From NCBI GenBank assembly GCA_030537895.1, contig JAUNVA010000003.1, positions 96,849 through 160,848 of the forward strand: 64,000 nucleotides of DNA, in the 5' to 3' direction. The translations under genes and the position numbers were made by a program. The stretch is from Bowdeniella nasicola. GTDB taxonomy: Bacteria > Actinomycetota > Actinomycetes > Actinomycetales > Actinomycetaceae. This document shows, one piece after another, positions 1-8,743 of the stretch (its first letter is position 1; every line of letters begins with the position of its first letter). The notes below the pieces were generated by a model. The model did no database searches, was not told the DNA's origin, and saw nothing but the letters and a program-made list of their open reading frames with translations.

Positions 1-1155
1 CAGGGGTCGGTTATCGAGGGCCGAGGGCAGGCGAAAGCCGTGCTCGACCAGCGTGCGTTTACGGGAAGCATCGCCCTCGTGCATCGCACCGATCTGGGGC
101 ACGGTCACATGGGACTCATCGATCACAAGGAGGAAATCTTCCGGGAAGTAGTCGAGCAACGTGTGCGGCGCCGTACCCGGGCCTCGTCCATCGATGTGGC
201 GCGAATAGTTCTCAATGCCCGCACAGGTCCCAACGGTGCGCATCATCTCGAGATCGTAGGTGGTGCGCATCCGAAGACGCTGGGCCTCCAAGAGCTTGCC
301 CTGACCCTCGAGTTCGGCGAGCCGGTGGCGCAGCTCATCTTCGATGTCTCGCATGGCACGCTCCATGCGCTCCGGGCCGGCCACGTAGTGGGACGCAGGA
401 AAAAGGAAGACCTGCTCGCGTTCCTCGAGAACCTCCCCCGTGACCGGGTGCAGGGTCGCGAGGGCGTCGATCTCGTCACCGAACATCTCGATGCGGATCG
501 CGAGCTCCTCGTAGACGGGGATGATCTCGATCGTGTCCCCGCGTACGCGGAACGTCCCACGCGTGAACGCCAGATCATTGCGCGTGTACTGCATCTGGAC
601 GAACTGCCGAAGCATCTGGTCCCGGTCAATCTCCATACCCACGTGTAGCGGCACCATTCGGTCCACATACTCCTGGGGTGTGCCCAGCCCATAGATGCAG
701 GAAACGGAGGCCACGACCACGACGTCGCGTCGGGTCAGTAGCGAGTTCGTGGCCGAGTGCCGCAGGCGCTCGACCTCGTCGTTGATGGAGGAATCCTTCT
801 CGATGTAGGTGTCCGTCTGTGGGACGTAGGCTTCGGGCTGGTAGTAGTCGTAGTAGGAGACGAAATACTCGACGGCGTTGTGTGGCATGAGTTCGCGCAG
901 CTCCGCGGCAAACTGGGCGGCCAGCGTTTTGTTTGGTGCCATGACGAGGGTCGGACGCTGTACCTGTTCGATCAGCCAGGCCGCCGTCGCCGACTTTCCC
1001 GTACCCGTCGCGCCGAGCAGGACGATGTCCTTTTCTCCCGCGTTCAGGCGTTCGGTCAATTCCGCAATCGCCGTCGGTTGATCACCGGAGGGAGAGAACT
1101 CCGAGACGACCTGCAGGGTACCGGAAGCCCGGTCGATATCGGTACGTGGGCGCAT
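1..1155 (-). CDS. uvrB: UvrABC excinuclease subunit B, 5' part only
   Basis: UvrB is the damage-verifying helicase-like subunit of nucleotide excision repair; it is loaded by UvrA and recruits UvrC. The first 385 codons are present and the rest (family about 700 residues) lies beyond base 1. Walker A GATGTGKS is at residues 48-55 and the DNA-gripping beta-hairpin [10 protein letters not shown] at 101-110. Start ATG at 1155 is followed by [12 protein letters not shown] and preceded by TAGGCT at 1162-1167, six bases away, which suits a leaderless mRNA. The TerC-family gene ends 50 bases upstream on the same strand. Identification is secure; the only defect is truncation by the window edge. Confidence 0.97.
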   Translation of the reverse strand, partial: MRPRTDIDRASGTLQVVSEFSPSGDQPTAIAELTERLNAGEKDIVLLGATGTGKSATAAWLIEQVQRPTLVMAPNKTLAAQFAAELRELMPHNAVEYFVSYYDYYQPEAYVPQTDTYIEKDSSINDEVERLRHSATNSLLTRRDVVVVASVSCIYGLGTPQEYVDRMVPLHVGMEIDRDQMLRQFVQMQYTRNDLAFTRGTFRVRGDTIEIIPVYEELAIRIEMFGDEIDALATLHPVTGEVLEEREQVFLFPASHYVAGPERMERAMRDIEDELRHRLAELEGQGKLLEAQRLRMRTTYDLEMMRTVGTCAGIENYSRHIDGRGPGTAPHTLLDYFPEDFLLVIDESHVTVPQIGAMHEGDASRKRTLVEHGFRLPSALDNRPL

Positions 1156-1205
1156 ACGCCCAGCCTAGTTGCGACCCCCGACGCAATCATGTCGAGAACA
1201 GCTGT

Positions 1206-2222
1206 CTAGGCTTCGGACGTCGGGCCGATGCGGGGCGCCTCCCGGCGGGCGTGTTTGCGCGAGACATAGAGGGAGGCGAATGTCGTGACCGCGAGCACCA
1301 CGACGATGATGCCGAGCGAGACGAGGATGGGGATCTCGGGCACGCCGGCTAGCGGCTCACCGCCGTTGATGAAGGAGAGGGTGTTCGTGTGGAGCGCCTC
1401 CATGATGAGCTTCACACCGATGAACGCGAGGATCGCCGCGAGGCCGTAGGGCAGGTAGATCAGCCGGTCCAACAGGCCCCCGAGCAGGAAGTAGAGCTGG
1501 CGCAACCCCATCAGGGCGAACAGGTTGGTGGAGAACACGATGAACGGGTCCTGCGTGAGGCCGAAGATCGCGGGGATGGAGTCGAGTGCGAACATAAGGT
1601 CGGTCGAGCCGAGTGCCATGATCACGATGATGAGCGGGGTCCACAGACGCTTGCCCTCGACGACCGTCCGCAGCTTCATGCCGTCGTATTCTGTGTGGAT
1701 CGGCAAGAAGCGCCGCATCAGCATCACGAGGCGGTTCTCTTCATAGTCCTCATCCTCGCCGTGTGAGCGGATGAGGGAGATCGCAGTCCACAAAAGGAAG
1801 GCACCGAAGATGAAGAACACCCAGGAGAAGCGTTCGATGATACTCGCGCCGATGAGGATCATGATGCCGCGCAGCACGAGCGCAATGATGATCCCAATCA
1901 TCAGGACTTCCTGCTGCCGGTTCGGCGGTACGTTGAAGCGCGCCAGAATGATGACGAAGATGAACAGGTTATCGATACTGAGCGAGTATTCGGTGAGCCA
2001 CCCGGCATAGAACTCGGTGGCGAGTTGCGTATTGGCGACGAGTGCCAGCACGCCACCGAAGATGATCGCCGCCATCACGTAAAACCCCACCCAGATCGAA
2101 CATTCGCGCATCGTCGGGATGTGGGGGCGCCGCACCACCCACAACAGGTCGAGGACGATGACCGTCAGGATGACGGACATCGAGACGATCTCAAAGAGTG
2201 GCGTGAGGTGAGCGGATCCCAC
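1206..2222 (-). CDS. TerC-family integral membrane protein (probable Mn2+ exporter)
   Basis: A 338-residue polytopic membrane protein of the TerC/Alx family. It shows the family motif ALDSIPAIFG and a following helix with FALMGLRQLYFLLGG, plus an early RRPHIPTMRE segment. TerC/Alx proteins are linked to metal, particularly manganese, efflux and to metallation of exported proteins. I place the start at GTG 2222 because GGAAGGG at 2228-2234 lies five bases upstream; an internal ATG at 2180 would cut into the first helix. The upstream 5' UTR matches a yybP-ykoY manganese riboswitch, which independently supports the metal role. The downstream neighbour is uvrB. Exact substrate is inferred. Confidence 0.9.
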   Translation of the reverse strand: MGSAHLTPLFEIVSMSVILTVIVLDLLWVVRRPHIPTMRECSIWVGFYVMAAIIFGGVLALVANTQLATEFYAGWLTEYSLSIDNLFIFVIILARFNVPPNRQQEVLMIGIIIALVLRGIMILIGASIIERFSWVFFIFGAFLLWTAISLIRSHGEDEDYEENRLVMLMRRFLPIHTEYDGMKLRTVVEGKRLWTPLIIVIMALGSTDLMFALDSIPAIFGLTQDPFIVFSTNLFALMGLRQLYFLLGGLLDRLIYLPYGLAAILAFIGVKLIMEALHTNTLSFINGGEPLAGVPEIPILVSLGIIVVVLAVTTFASLYVSRKHARREAPRIGPTSEA

Positions 2223-2254
2223 GTGGTCCCTTCCGTTGGGGATGACAAAGGCCG

Positions 2255-2346
2255 TGAGGTCTCTTCCACCGCGCGCGGTTACGGCCCCGAGCGCTCGTCG
2301 TCGTGCGCCGTGATGACGGGTTCCGTTCGTGGGAATACTCCCCTCA
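2255..2346 (-). promoter_or_regulatory. yybP-ykoY-type manganese riboswitch aptamer (predicted)
   Basis: On the minus strand, P1 strand TGAGG (2342-2346) is followed at once by GGAGTA (2336-2341). The 3' side has GAGA followed by CCTCA (2255-2259), which re-forms P1. Between them is CCGTCATCACGG. This order (P1, GGAGUA, ..GUCA.., AGA, P1') is the signature of yybP-ykoY RNAs, which bind Mn2+ and often precede TerC-family genes. Downstream, CCTT (2248-2251) can pair with AAGG (2229-2232) inside the Shine-Dalgarno, suggesting translational control: ligand binding would free the ribosome site. The assignment comes from motif order and gene context, without a covariance-model search. Confidence 0.75.
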
Positions 2347-2352
2347 GCGGGA

Positions 2353-2358
2353 ACTATA
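2353..2358 (-). promoter_or_regulatory. -10 element for the riboswitch/TerC transcript
   Basis: TATAGT on the minus strand, extended by CGG upstream, sits seven bases before the first base of the aptamer P1, so the predicted transcript would begin essentially at the riboswitch. No good -35 is visible at the usual spacing. Confidence 0.55.
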
Positions 2359-2420
2359 CCGCGTGGCACGGGGCGGGTCGCGGCGAGCTGTGGACGGCGT
2401 GTCCGCAGCCGGGTCGGCGT

Positions 2421-2433
2421 GCGCCTGAGGCGC
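2421..2433 (-). terminator. Short hairpin after coaE (weak terminator candidate)
   Basis: GCGCC-TGA-GGCGC forms a five-base-pair stem with a three-base loop just past the coaE stop. It has no T-run. It could end the coaE transcript ahead of the riboswitch promoter, but the stem is short. Confidence 0.3.
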
Positions 2434-2438
2434 CTCGG

Positions 2439-3065
2439 TTAGCCGCCCATCAACTCCGCAAGGAGGGCGTCGGTCGCTCGGAGCAGTTCCGCGAGGGGGA
2501 CGGAGGCGTCCAGCACGTGTGTGGCGTAAGCGCACCGCTGCGCCGCGCTCGCCTGGGTCGCGATTCGGGCGCGCGCCTCGGCTTCATCAAGTCCGCGATG
2601 CTCAACCAGACGCCTCACGCGCACGTCCTCGGGTGCCTCGACTGTCACGACGGCGTCGAAGTTTCCGCCGCCTCCACCTTCCGCATAGAGGGGAATCTCG
2701 TGAGCGACGAGGCCGCGGCCCGGTCCGTCTGTGGGCCAGACGGCGGCAGCCTCGCGCCGAGCTGCGGCCTCGCGGATCGCGGGGTGGGTGATCGCCTCGA
2801 GGTGGTCGCGCTCGCGGGGATCGGCGAAGACGATGCGTGCCAGGGCGGCGCGATTCAACCCCCGCGACCCAACGACGTCGGGCCAGACGGCTGCAATCTG
2901 GTCAAGCGCTCGACTGCCGGGGGCCACAACGTCCCGGGCAAGCTGATCGTAGTCGATCACGACGGCGCCCAGGTCTGCCCAGCGCCGCCCGACGGTGGAC
3001 TTCCCGGCGCCCATCCCGCCGGTGAGGACCACGCGCGAGTGCCTACCGCATTCCTGTGCAGACAT
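2439..3065 (-). CDS. coaE: Dephospho-CoA kinase
   Basis: CoaE phosphorylates dephospho-CoA, the last step of coenzyme A synthesis. The 208-residue protein has an N-terminal P-loop GGMGAGKST near residue 16, then VIDYDQLARDVV, the conserved substrate-binding Asp region of the family, and ends in a helical tail. I use ATG 3065 (MSAQECGRHSR) because the longer frame would run into the preceding gene, whose stop lies at 3073-3075; this leaves a seven-base gap. The size fits the single-domain kinase rather than the mycobacterial form fused to a UPF0157 domain. Co-directional with the siderophore-interacting protein and likely cotranscribed with it. Confidence 0.95.
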   Translation of the reverse strand: MSAQECGRHSRVVLTGGMGAGKSTVGRRWADLGAVVIDYDQLARDVVAPGSRALDQIAAVWPDVVGSRGLNRAALARIVFADPRERDHLEAITHPAIREAAARREAAAVWPTDGPGRGLVAHEIPLYAEGGGGGNFDAVVTVEAPEDVRVRRLVEHRGLDEAEARARIATQASAAQRCAYATHVLDASVPLAELLRATDALLAELMGG

Positions 3066-3072
3066 CGCAGAC

Positions 3073-3867
3073 CTAGTCGGGCAGCGGCGCGTGATGGTCG
3101 TAGCCCGCGAGTCCGTCACGCCAGTAGCCGGTCACCTTCAGCTGGGCGGGCGCACAGATAGTGCGCAGGTGGCGGCGCAGCGCCGCGAGCATCATGGCCT
3201 CGCCGCCGCACCACACGTAGCAGGTATCCTCCACCTCGCGCACGGCCAGGCACGCACGGATCAGTTCATCGGCATGCGCGTGCCAGGTGACCGCGCAACG
3301 TTCGGCTCCCGCAACGGAGTGAAGGTAGCGATGCTCCCCCTCCTGCCCGAGTAGGTGGGCCCGCACCGGGAGGTCACTCATCTCAATCCAGCGAGCGACC
3401 GAGGGTAGCGCCGCCTCATCGGCAAATAGCAAAAGCGATTCGGCACCGTTCGGCACGGGCTGGGACCCTCGCGGGCCCATGATCACAACCTCCTGGCCGG
3501 GCTCAGCTGCGCGGGCCCAGCGGGTGGCGGGGCCCGGGTCCTCGTGATCGAAGAACTCGATCGCGAGCCGGCCGGCGTTCTGGTCGTAGGTGCGCGGCGT
3601 GTAGTCGCGCACAGTCGCCTCAAAGGGCCGTTGAAGGCTTCCGTCGACGATCGTCGGTTCCGGGATGGAGCCATCCTGGTCCGGAACGATGAGCTTCAGG
3701 TGATCGTGGGGGCCGAGCGACTCGAAGTCGCGCAACGCGTCGCCTTCAAAGGTCACGCGGATCATGTTCTCGCTCATGCGCTGCACGTGAGACACCCTGA
3801 TGCGGCGAGCGCGCAGATCACGTCGGATGCGCTCCCGACTGATGGGGCTTGCGGTCGGATCGGACAT
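3073..3867 (-). CDS. Siderophore-interacting protein (NAD(P)H-dependent ferric-siderophore reductase)
   Basis: A cytoplasmic FAD-containing reductase of the SIP/ViuB family that releases iron from imported ferri-siderophores by reduction. The 264-residue protein has the FAD-binding beta-barrel in its first half with the family motif VRDYTPRTYD (near residues 84-93). The NAD(P)H-binding half carries LLLFADEAALPSVARW and CYVWCGGEAMMLAALRRHLR. Its start has GGGGGAGG just upstream. A promoter-like TAGACT lies at 3904-3909 and overlaps a degenerate DtxR/IdeR-like site, so iron repression is plausible but unproven. No siderophore biosynthesis or uptake genes are adjacent. Confidence 0.93.
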   Translation of the reverse strand: MSDPTASPISRERIRRDLRARRIRVSHVQRMSENMIRVTFEGDALRDFESLGPHDHLKLIVPDQDGSIPEPTIVDGSLQRPFEATVRDYTPRTYDQNAGRLAIEFFDHEDPGPATRWARAAEPGQEVVIMGPRGSQPVPNGAESLLLFADEAALPSVARWIEMSDLPVRAHLLGQEGEHRYLHSVAGAERCAVTWHAHADELIRACLAVREVEDTCYVWCGGEAMMLAALRRHLRTICAPAQLKVTGYWRDGLAGYDHHAPLPD

Positions 3868-3891
3868 TGCCCTCCCCCTCGTGTGAACGGC

Positions 3892-3910
3892 TCAACTCAG
3901 GCCAGTCTAA
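3892..3910 (-). promoter_or_regulatory. Possible iron-regulator (DtxR/IdeR-like) site with -10 hexamer
   Basis: On the minus strand TTAGACTGGCCTGAGTTGA matches the IdeR/DtxR consensus at about 12 of 19 positions and includes the hexamer TAGACT, a likely -10 for the siderophore-interacting protein gene. Plausible from gene function; the match alone is weak. Confidence 0.3.
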
Positions 3911-3960
3911 CCACCCCGATTGGCCGGGCCCGTGAGGACGTCCCACCGTAAGGGGATAGT

Positions 3961-3992
3961 GAACGGCCCGCCGCGGGTGCGGCGGGCCGTTC
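3961..3992 (-). terminator. rpsA terminator hairpin
   Basis: A perfect 14-base-pair stem (arms 3961-3974 and 3979-3992) closed by the four-base loop GGGT, 12 bases past the rpsA stop. It lacks a T-tract, as many actinobacterial terminators do. Confidence 0.85.
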
Positions 3993-4004
3993 GACAAGAT
4001 GAGG

Positions 4005-5480
4005 CTAGTTTCCGGTCAGCTTCTCACGCAGCGCAGCGAGCGCCTCGTCCGAGGCGAGCGTACCGCCACCATCCTCGCTCAGCGCCGGGGCCGCAGAATA
4101 GGACGCCGGAGCCGGCACCGAGGTGTCGCCCTGGGCGGACGCCTCGGCGTCCTCCTCGATAGCGCGCGCCACCTGCGCCTTGTGGGCCTCCCAACGGGCC
4201 TGGGCCTGCGCGTACTGCGCTTCCCATTCCTCGCGCTGGACCTCGTAGCCCTCGAGCCACTCGTTGGTCTCCGGATCGAAGCCCTCGGGGTACTTGTAGT
4301 TACCCTGCTCGTCGTATTCGGCGGCCATGCCGTACAGCGACGGATCGAAGTCGTCGGAGTTCGGGTCCACGCCCTCGTTCGCCTGCTTGAGGGAGAGCGA
4401 GATGCGACGACGCTCGAGGTCGATATCAATGACCTTGACGAACAGCTCGTCGCCTACCTTGGCGACCTGCTCGGGGACCTCCACGTGGCGGACTGCCAGC
4501 TCGGAGATGTGCACGAGGCCCTCGATGCCGTCCTCGACGCGCACGAAGGCGCCGAACGGCACGAGCTTCGTGACCTTGCCGGGCACGACCTGGCCGATCG
4601 CGTGGGTCCGCGCGAAGGCGCGCCACGGATCTTCCTGGGTGGCCTTCAGCGACAGGGAGACGCGCTCGCGATCCATGTCGACGTCGAGCACCTCCACCGT
4701 GACTTCCTGGCCGACCTCGACGATCTCGTTCGGGTGATCGATGTGCTTCCAGGACAGTTCGGACACGTGCACGAGGCCGTCCACACCGCCGAGGTCCACG
4801 AAGGCGCCAAAGTTGACGATGGAGGAGACAATGCCGGTGCGCACCTGGCCCTTCTGCAGGGTCTGCAGGAAGTGGGAGCGCACCTCGGACTGGGTCTGCT
4901 CGAGCCACGCGCGGCGCGAAAGCACCACGTTGTTGCGGTTCTTGTCCAGTTCGATGATCTTCGCCTCGAGCTCGCGCCCAATGTAGGGCTGCAGGTCGCG
5001 CACGCGGCGCATCTCAACGAGGGAGGCGGGCAGGAAGCCGCGCAGGCCGATATCGAGGATCAGGCCGCCCTTGACGACCTCGATGACGGTGCCGGTGACA
5101 ACGCCGTCTTCTTCCTTGATCTTCTCGATGGTGCCCCAGGCGCGCTCGTACTGAGCGCGCTTCTTGGACAGCAGGAGACGGCCTTCCTTGTCTTCCTTCT
5201 GGAGAACGAGAGCCTCGATCTGGTCACCGACCTCGACGACCTCATCCGGGTCGATGTCGTGCTTGATCGAGAGTTCGCGGGAGAGGATGACACCTTCGGT
5301 CTTGTAGCCGATGTCGAGGAGAACCTCGTCGCGGTCGACCTTGACGACAGTGCCTTCGACGATATCCCCGTCGTTGAAGTACTTGATGGTCTTATCGATT
5401 TCGGAGAGGAGTTCCTCTTCCGAACCGATGTCATTGACTGCGACCTGGGGGGTCGAAGGGTTCGTGGGAGTGGTGGTCAT
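4005..5480 (-). CDS. rpsA: 30S ribosomal protein S1
   Basis: S1 binds mRNA on the 30S subunit during initiation. The 491-residue protein holds four S1 (OB-fold) repeats at about 38-107, 123-190, 206-280 and 291-370. Repeats three and four carry the strong signatures VNFGAFVDLGGVDGLVHVSE and VPFGAFVRVEDGIEGLVHIS. An acidic, Ala-rich C-terminal tail follows, with Tyr/Trp-rich YDEQGNYKYPEGFDPETNEW, typical of actinobacterial S1 with four rather than six repeats. ATG 5480 (MTTTPTNPST) is preferred over an upstream ATG at 5525, which adds an unlikely 15-residue stretch. Dedicated promoter and terminator flank it. Confidence 0.97.
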   Translation of the reverse strand: MTTTPTNPSTPQVAVNDIGSEEELLSEIDKTIKYFNDGDIVEGTVVKVDRDEVLLDIGYKTEGVILSRELSIKHDIDPDEVVEVGDQIEALVLQKEDKEGRLLLSKKRAQYERAWGTIEKIKEEDGVVTGTVIEVVKGGLILDIGLRGFLPASLVEMRRVRDLQPYIGRELEAKIIELDKNRNNVVLSRRAWLEQTQSEVRSHFLQTLQKGQVRTGIVSSIVNFGAFVDLGGVDGLVHVSELSWKHIDHPNEIVEVGQEVTVEVLDVDMDRERVSLSLKATQEDPWRAFARTHAIGQVVPGKVTKLVPFGAFVRVEDGIEGLVHISELAVRHVEVPEQVAKVGDELFVKVIDIDLERRRISLSLKQANEGVDPNSDDFDPSLYGMAAEYDEQGNYKYPEGFDPETNEWLEGYEVQREEWEAQYAQAQARWEAHKAQVARAIEEDAEASAQGDTSVPAPASYSAAPALSEDGGGTLASDEALAALREKLTGN

Positions 5481-5554
5481 TGAGTGATGACTCCGATACG
5501 GACATTGGTAGACGGATATGGACATGTAGAGCGACGCACAGGTCGCCGTAGGCG

Positions 5555-5584
5555 AGTCTACTCACGTCCGTAAACGATAGGCAA
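5555..5584 (-). promoter_or_regulatory. rpsA promoter
   Basis: Minus-strand -35 TTGCCT (5579-5584), 18-base spacer and -10 TAGACT (5555-5560). It predicts a leader of about 70 bases before the rpsA ATG, reasonable for a highly expressed ribosomal protein gene. Confidence 0.6.
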
Positions 5585-5655
5585 CCATGGCGCGAAGGGA
5601 AATGTGCGTGAGATCCGCGACCCCGTTTCGCGCGTGACGCCCACCTTCCAGCGCC

Positions 5656-8322
5656 CTAGTGTGCGGCCTCGCGCCAGGAGGTGCCCCGGCCGACCGAGAC
5701 CTCCAGCGGAACTCGCAGTTCGGCAGCCTTCGCCATCTTGTCGCGTACGATCGCCTCCACTTGGTCGACCTCACCAGGCGCGACCTCCACGACGAGTTCG
5801 TCGTGGACCTGAAGCAGGAGGCGCGAACGGAGATTGTTGGCCTTCAAGGCCCGGTGCACGGAGATCATCGCGACCTTGATGATGTCCGCAGCACTGCCCT
5901 GGATGGGGGCATTCAAGGCAGCCCGCTCGGCCATCTCCCGACGCTGCCGGTTGTCGGAGGACAGGTCCGGCAGATAGCGCCGGCGCCCCTGCATGGTCTC
6001 CGTATATCCCCGCTTGCGAGCCTGCTCGACGACGCTCTCCAGGTAGGTACGCACCCCACCGAAGCGGGAGAAGTAGTCCTCCATCAGATCCTTGGCTTCA
6101 CCCACATCAATGGACAGCTGCCGCGAGAGCCCGAAAGCTGAGAGCCCGTAGGCCAGCCCGTAGCTCATCGCCTTCACCTTGGAACGCATCTGGGGGCTCA
6201 CCTCGGTGATCGGCACGTCGAAGACGCGCGAGCCCACATAGTTGTGCAGATCCTCCCCCGCCCGGAAGGCCTCGATGAGGCTCTCATCGCGCGAGAGGTG
6301 GGCCATGATCCGCATTTCGATCTGCGAGTAGTCGGCGGTGAGCAGGCACTCGTAGGTGTCGGCGCAGACAAATGCCTCGCGGATCCGTAGCCCGTCCTCA
6401 GTACGGGCTGGAATGTTCTGCAGGTTCGGATCGGTGGAGGACAGGCGCCCCGTAGCGGCCACCGTTTGTTGGAAGGTGGTGTGAATACGTCCGTCATCGG
6501 CGATGGCGGAGCGCAGCGTCTCGACGATCTGCTTGAGTTTGATCCGGTCGCGGTGCGTGAGCAGGGCCGCGAGGAAGGGGTGGTGCGTCTTCGCGTACAG
6601 ACTCGCGAGAGCCTCGGCGTCCGTGGTGTAGCCCGTTTTCGTGCGTTTCGTCTTGGGCATACCGAGGTCCTCGAAAAGGACCCGCTGCAGCTGTTTGGGA
6701 CTGGACAGGTTGATCTCTTCACCGTCAATCGCCGCGTAGGCATCCTCCGCGGCGGCGTCGACGGCGGCGCCGAGCTCCTCCGAGAGGGCAGCGAACCGGT
6801 CACGGTCGACCGCGATTCCCGCGTCTTCCATCTCGATCAGCACCCGCTGGACAGGAAGCTCAAGGCTGGTCATGAGACCCACCGCGCCGTGTTCCTCGAG
6901 GATTGGAGTGAGGTGTTCTTCCAGGGTGGCGACGGCGCCAGCCTGCTCGGCAAGCCAGGCGACGTCCGCGTCCTCCTCGAGGTCGAGCGCCAGCTGACCG
7001 GAGGTGTCTGCGGCGGTATCCAGCTCACGCTGCAGGTAGCGTTGGGCGAGATCCGCGAGGGTGCGTCGCCGCTGATCCGGGTGGATGAGGTAGGCGGCGA
7101 TATCGGTGTCGAACACGAGGGAATTCAGGGTGAAGCCCCATTCAGCGAGCGTGTGAGTGAGGCGCTTTGCGTCGTGGGCTACCTTGGGATGATCCCCCGC
7201 CAGGAAGGCCCCCAGGAGGGCCTCCTCTTCGGGCGGTAGCTCGGCGAGGTCCAGCACTATCGCGTGCGTCGTGGTGGCGAGTGCGAGCCGGCGCGTGCCC
7301 GTGTCGACGTCGTGGTGAGCGAGTGCGAGCCGGCCCTCACCATGCGCACCGAGGAACGCTTGGAGGTCCCCGTCCTCGGCCCACTGACTCACCGACAGGA
7401 CAGGGCGGGGTTCCTGGTCCGCCTCTCCCTCGCCCGTGAGCGGCCAGGAGGAAAGGATCCGCTCGCGCAGTGTGTTGAATTCGAGTGCGTCGCACACGTC
7501 ATGCACCGCGGCGGGATCGATCTCCTCGAGTGCGAGATCGGCCAGCGTGACAGGGAGGGGAAGATCGGTCACCAGGCGGTTGAGCTTCCGATTGCGCAGC
7601 ACGTCAGAAAGCTGATCCCTGAAGTTCTGGCCCGCCTTGCCGGGCGCCTCATCGGCGCGACTAATGAGGGAGTCCAGGCCATCGAAACGCGCAAGCCACT
7701 TTGCGGCCGTCTTTTCCCCTACCCCGACGACGCCGCGCAGATTGTCCGAGGATTCGCCGACGAGAGCCGCGAGTTCCGGGTAGCGCTCGGGCGTCACCCC
7801 ATACTTTGCTTCGACAGCCTGGGGCGTGTAGCGCGTCATCGTGGAGACGCCCCTCGTCGGATAGATGACGGTCGTTCTCGCCGTCACGAGCTGGAGCGTG
7901 TCGCGGTCTCCCGAACAGATGAGCACCTCATCAAAGCCGTCGGCTTCCGCGTCGGTGGCCAGGGTCGCGACGATATCGTCCGCCTCGTAGTCCTCCTTTT
8001 CCACGTAGCGGACCTTGAGCGCGTCGAGCAGCTCCTTGATCAGCGGGATCTGCGGTTTAAACTCGGGCGGTGTGGCATCCCGCGTTCCCTTGTATTGCGG
8101 GTATTCCCGCGTCCGGAATGTTTCGCGCCCCACATCGAAAGCGACGGCGATGTGGGTCGGCTCCTCCTGGTCGAGCAGCTTGGTGAGCATCATGACGAAG
8201 CCGTGCACGGCGTTCGTGAACTGGCCGGTCGACGTGGCAAAGTTGTCTACCGGAAGGGCGTAAAACGCGCGGAAGGCCAACGAGTGGCCGTCGATGAGGA
8301 GAAGTCGCTTCATGTCACTCAC
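5656..8322 (-). CDS. polA: DNA polymerase I
   Basis: Family A polymerase for Okazaki-fragment processing and repair synthesis. Domains in order: 5'-3' exonuclease (about 1-300; LLLIDGHSLAFRAFYALP, then DYEADDIVATLA), a degenerate 3'-5' exonuclease (about 310-490), and polymerase (about 500-888). The polymerase motifs are DYSQIEMRIMAHLS (A), KAMSYGLAYGLS (B) and VHDELVVE (C). The proofreading domain lacks the DxE acidic pair where expected, so it is probably inactive, as in other actinobacterial PolA. GTG 8322 (VSDMKRLLL) is chosen because TAGGCT at 8330-8335 sits seven bases upstream; ATG 8313 is the alternative. Its start overlaps the divergent thioesterase gene. Confidence 0.97.
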   Translation of the reverse strand: MSDMKRLLLIDGHSLAFRAFYALPVDNFATSTGQFTNAVHGFVMMLTKLLDQEEPTHIAVAFDVGRETFRTREYPQYKGTRDATPPEFKPQIPLIKELLDALKVRYVEKEDYEADDIVATLATDAEADGFDEVLICSGDRDTLQLVTARTTVIYPTRGVSTMTRYTPQAVEAKYGVTPERYPELAALVGESSDNLRGVVGVGEKTAAKWLARFDGLDSLISRADEAPGKAGQNFRDQLSDVLRNRKLNRLVTDLPLPVTLADLALEEIDPAAVHDVCDALEFNTLRERILSSWPLTGEGEADQEPRPVLSVSQWAEDGDLQAFLGAHGEGRLALAHHDVDTGTRRLALATTTHAIVLDLAELPPEEEALLGAFLAGDHPKVAHDAKRLTHTLAEWGFTLNSLVFDTDIAAYLIHPDQRRRTLADLAQRYLQRELDTAADTSGQLALDLEEDADVAWLAEQAGAVATLEEHLTPILEEHGAVGLMTSLELPVQRVLIEMEDAGIAVDRDRFAALSEELGAAVDAAAEDAYAAIDGEEINLSSPKQLQRVLFEDLGMPKTKRTKTGYTTDAEALASLYAKTHHPFLAALLTHRDRIKLKQIVETLRSAIADDGRIHTTFQQTVAATGRLSSTDPNLQNIPARTEDGLRIREAFVCADTYECLLTADYSQIEMRIMAHLSRDESLIEAFRAGEDLHNYVGSRVFDVPITEVSPQMRSKVKAMSYGLAYGLSAFGLSRQLSIDVGEAKDLMEDYFSRFGGVRTYLESVVEQARKRGYTETMQGRRRYLPDLSSDNRQRREMAERAALNAPIQGSAADIIKVAMISVHRALKANNLRSRLLLQVHDELVVEVAPGEVDQVEAIVRDKMAKAAELRVPLEVSVGRGTSWREAAH

Positions 8323-8743
8323 ATCCCCCAGCCTAGGCCCCACGGCCGACACAAACGACCTCGGGGACCTTGCGGCGCGTCTCGGCATGCGGGTGCGGCC
8401 TGACGAGGGGGGCTCGTACTCGAGCCTGGAGATGCCGGTGTCCGGCAATACGCAACCCTTCGGTCTCCTCCACGGCGGGGCGAGTGCGGCGCTCGCCGAG
8501 ACGGCGGCCTCACTCGCGGCCCGCCACGATTACCCCGACAGTCAACCCGCGGGCCTCACCCTCACGATCCGCCACCTGGCAGCCGTACGCTCCGGCACGG
8601 TGACGGCGAGCGTTCGGGCGCTCTCCCGGGCGGCAGACCACGCCGTCTATGAGGTCTGTGTACGCTCCGAGGCGGGTACGCTCGTGGCGCTCGCCGAACT
8701 GGTGTGCCTGGTCAGGACTTCTTCGAGCCGATCTGTTCAATAA
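8312..8743 (+). CDS. PaaI-type hotdog-fold thioesterase
   Basis: A 143-residue single hotdog domain that hydrolyses acyl- or aryl-CoA thioesters. The signature GNTQPFGLLHGGASAALAET holds the HGG turn and catalytic region; GLTLTIRHLAAVRSGTV matches the second conserved strand block. ATG 8312 has GAGGAG at 8296-8301 upstream, inside the polA coding region on the other strand. The gene starts 11 bases inside polA and its last 32 bases overlap the end of the ANTAR regulator gene on the opposite strand. Precise substrate unknown. Confidence 0.9.
   Translation: MSLTSPSLGPTADTNDLGDLAARLGMRVRPDEGGSYSSLEMPVSGNTQPFGLLHGGASAALAETAASLAARHDYPDSQPAGLTLTIRHLAAVRSGTVTASVRALSRAADHAVYEVCVRSEAGTLVALAELVCLVRTSSSRSVQ

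Noticed and set aside
1196..1207. Possible LexA half-site GAACAGCTGTCT before uvrB
   Set aside because: Only the left half matches the SOS consensus; it overlaps the TerC stop and is not convincing.
3999..5483. Long antisense ORF (494 codons) opposite rpsA
   Set aside because: It mirrors the codon structure of a clear ribosomal protein gene; its product is Leu/Asp-repetitive with no recognisable domain.
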